A DNA stretch of 64,000 nt, taken from positions 186,001 to 250,000 of the forward strand of contig OZ059895.1 in NCBI GenBank assembly GCA_964057225.1. The letters run 5' to 3'. Position numbers and translations under genes: made by a program. Source of the DNA: Auanema rhodensis. Taxonomy: Eukaryota; Nematoda; Chromadorea; Rhabditida; Rhabditidae. The notes beneath the pieces were generated by a model, which was given only the letters and a program-made list of their open reading frames with translations, did not search any database and had not been told where the DNA came from. This document shows, piece by piece, positions 63,875 through 64,000 of this stretch; within the stretch, counting starts at the first letter, position 1, and every line of letters starts with the position of its first letter.

Positions 63875-64000
63875 AGCTTAAAAATGCACCGAGATATCAA
63901 CTGATATAAGTTCACACTTATATCCTCGATTTTCACCCTGAAGGAATAATTTTTTCGTTGAATAACATTGTCCATCGTCTTTGCCTTGAAAAAAGGAATC
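63875..64000 (+). repeat. Partial satellite monomer 182, cut by the window end
   Basis: The first 126 bases of a monomer (AGCTT start, G70, A120) reach the end of the window without any change of sequence type. The array therefore continues beyond the right edge. Confidence 0.95.

Larger units (their letters stand above)
1..64000 (+). repeat. 351-bp satellite DNA array filling the whole window
   Basis: The sequence is a head-to-tail tandem array of a 351-bp monomer, always in the same orientation. Monomer starts fall at 1, 352, 703, 1054, 1405 and so on; the phase is exact to 31942 and then drifts by one base at each of nine single-base deletions and one insertion, ending at 63875. This gives 182 complete monomers plus a partial one. 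No inverted monomer, foreign insert or unique spacer was seen. Monomers differ mainly at a limited set of recurring positions (3-6, 18, 70-74, 102-120, 156-168, 201, 242, 251-256, 263-265, 274, 286-294, 305, 323). Such arrays are known components of centromeric and pericentromeric heterochromatin; that location is inferred here. The array extends beyond both ends, so its full size is unknown. Confidence 0.98.

Noticed and set aside
1-64000. CRISPR array or other direct-repeat defence locus
   Set aside because: The repeat is 351 bp with no unique spacers; every monomer is the same throughout, and no cas-like frame exists.
1-64000. CENP-B box in the monomer
   Set aside because: TTCGTTGAA near position 80 fits only the first half of the known box pattern and the CGGG half is absent. 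I found no match on either strand.
1-64000. Identification as Drosophila 1.688 (359-bp) or a beetle satellite
   Set aside because: Length and A/T-rich style are similar, but I could not recognise sequence identity with any named family. A database search would be needed, and a significant hit would settle it.
1-64000. tRNA, rRNA or spliceosomal RNA genes hidden in the monomer
   Set aside because: The short hairpins do not form a cloverleaf, and no A-box/B-box pair or rRNA-like segment was recognised.
1-64000. Transposon or LTR ends inside the array
   Set aside because: No break in the 351-bp phase larger than one base occurs, so there is no room for an insert. The inverted repeats seen are internal to every monomer.

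Overview
The window is a single, uninterrupted block of tandem satellite DNA. It contains no gene that I can support, no RNA gene, no transposon and no CRISPR array. A 351-bp monomer (about 31.6% G+C by hand count of the consensus) is repeated head-to-tail in one orientation from the first base to the last. Following the monomer start (taken as the AGCTT at base 1) through the window gives 182 complete monomers, 1-63874, and a 126-bp partial monomer, 63875-64000. By this phase count 172 monomers are 351 bp, nine are 350 bp (all lack the same A at monomer position 242) and one is 352 bp. Below, monomers are numbered from 0 (monomer 0 starts at base 1) and positions within a monomer run 1-351.

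Organism: an array of this size and regularity indicates a eukaryote, most likely pericentromeric or centromeric heterochromatin. The A+T-rich monomer of about two nucleosome lengths is typical of insect satellites. The monomer is not CpG-depleted (12 CpG counted against about 9 expected), which argues against a vertebrate or heavily methylated plant genome. I do not recognise the satellite family, so 'insect or other arthropod' is an inference.

Layout: the array is a patchwork of higher-order repeats (HORs) visible through shared rare substitutions. Left (1-9.8 kb): dimers (702 bp), trimer-like repeats and blocks copied at 17- and 18-monomer offsets. 9.8-14.7 kb: a 6-monomer unit (2,106 bp), a little over two copies. 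15.1-19.3 kb: an 8-monomer unit (2,808 bp), about one and a half copies. 20.0-22.8 kb: a 4-monomer duplication. 21.4-28.4 kb: a 10-monomer unit (3,510 bp) present twice with no difference that I could see. 28.4-43.2 kb: shorter 2-, 3- and 5-monomer units. 46.3-61.4 kb: a 24-monomer unit (8,422 bp) followed by a 19-monomer version of itself, lacking one 4-monomer block and one further monomer. 59.0-63.2 kb: a 7-monomer unit. This pattern is what repeated unequal exchange or amplification over very different segment lengths would leave.

Within the monomer there are three inverted-repeat elements: a 9-bp hairpin with a 4-nt loop (positions 29-50), an 8-9-bp hairpin with a 10-nt loop (201-228) and a 12-bp A/T palindrome centred on TTCGAA (162-173). 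The only open frames of any length are two 63-codon minus-strand frames in two copies of one monomer variant. They arise from a single base change, begin with TTG and are not genes.
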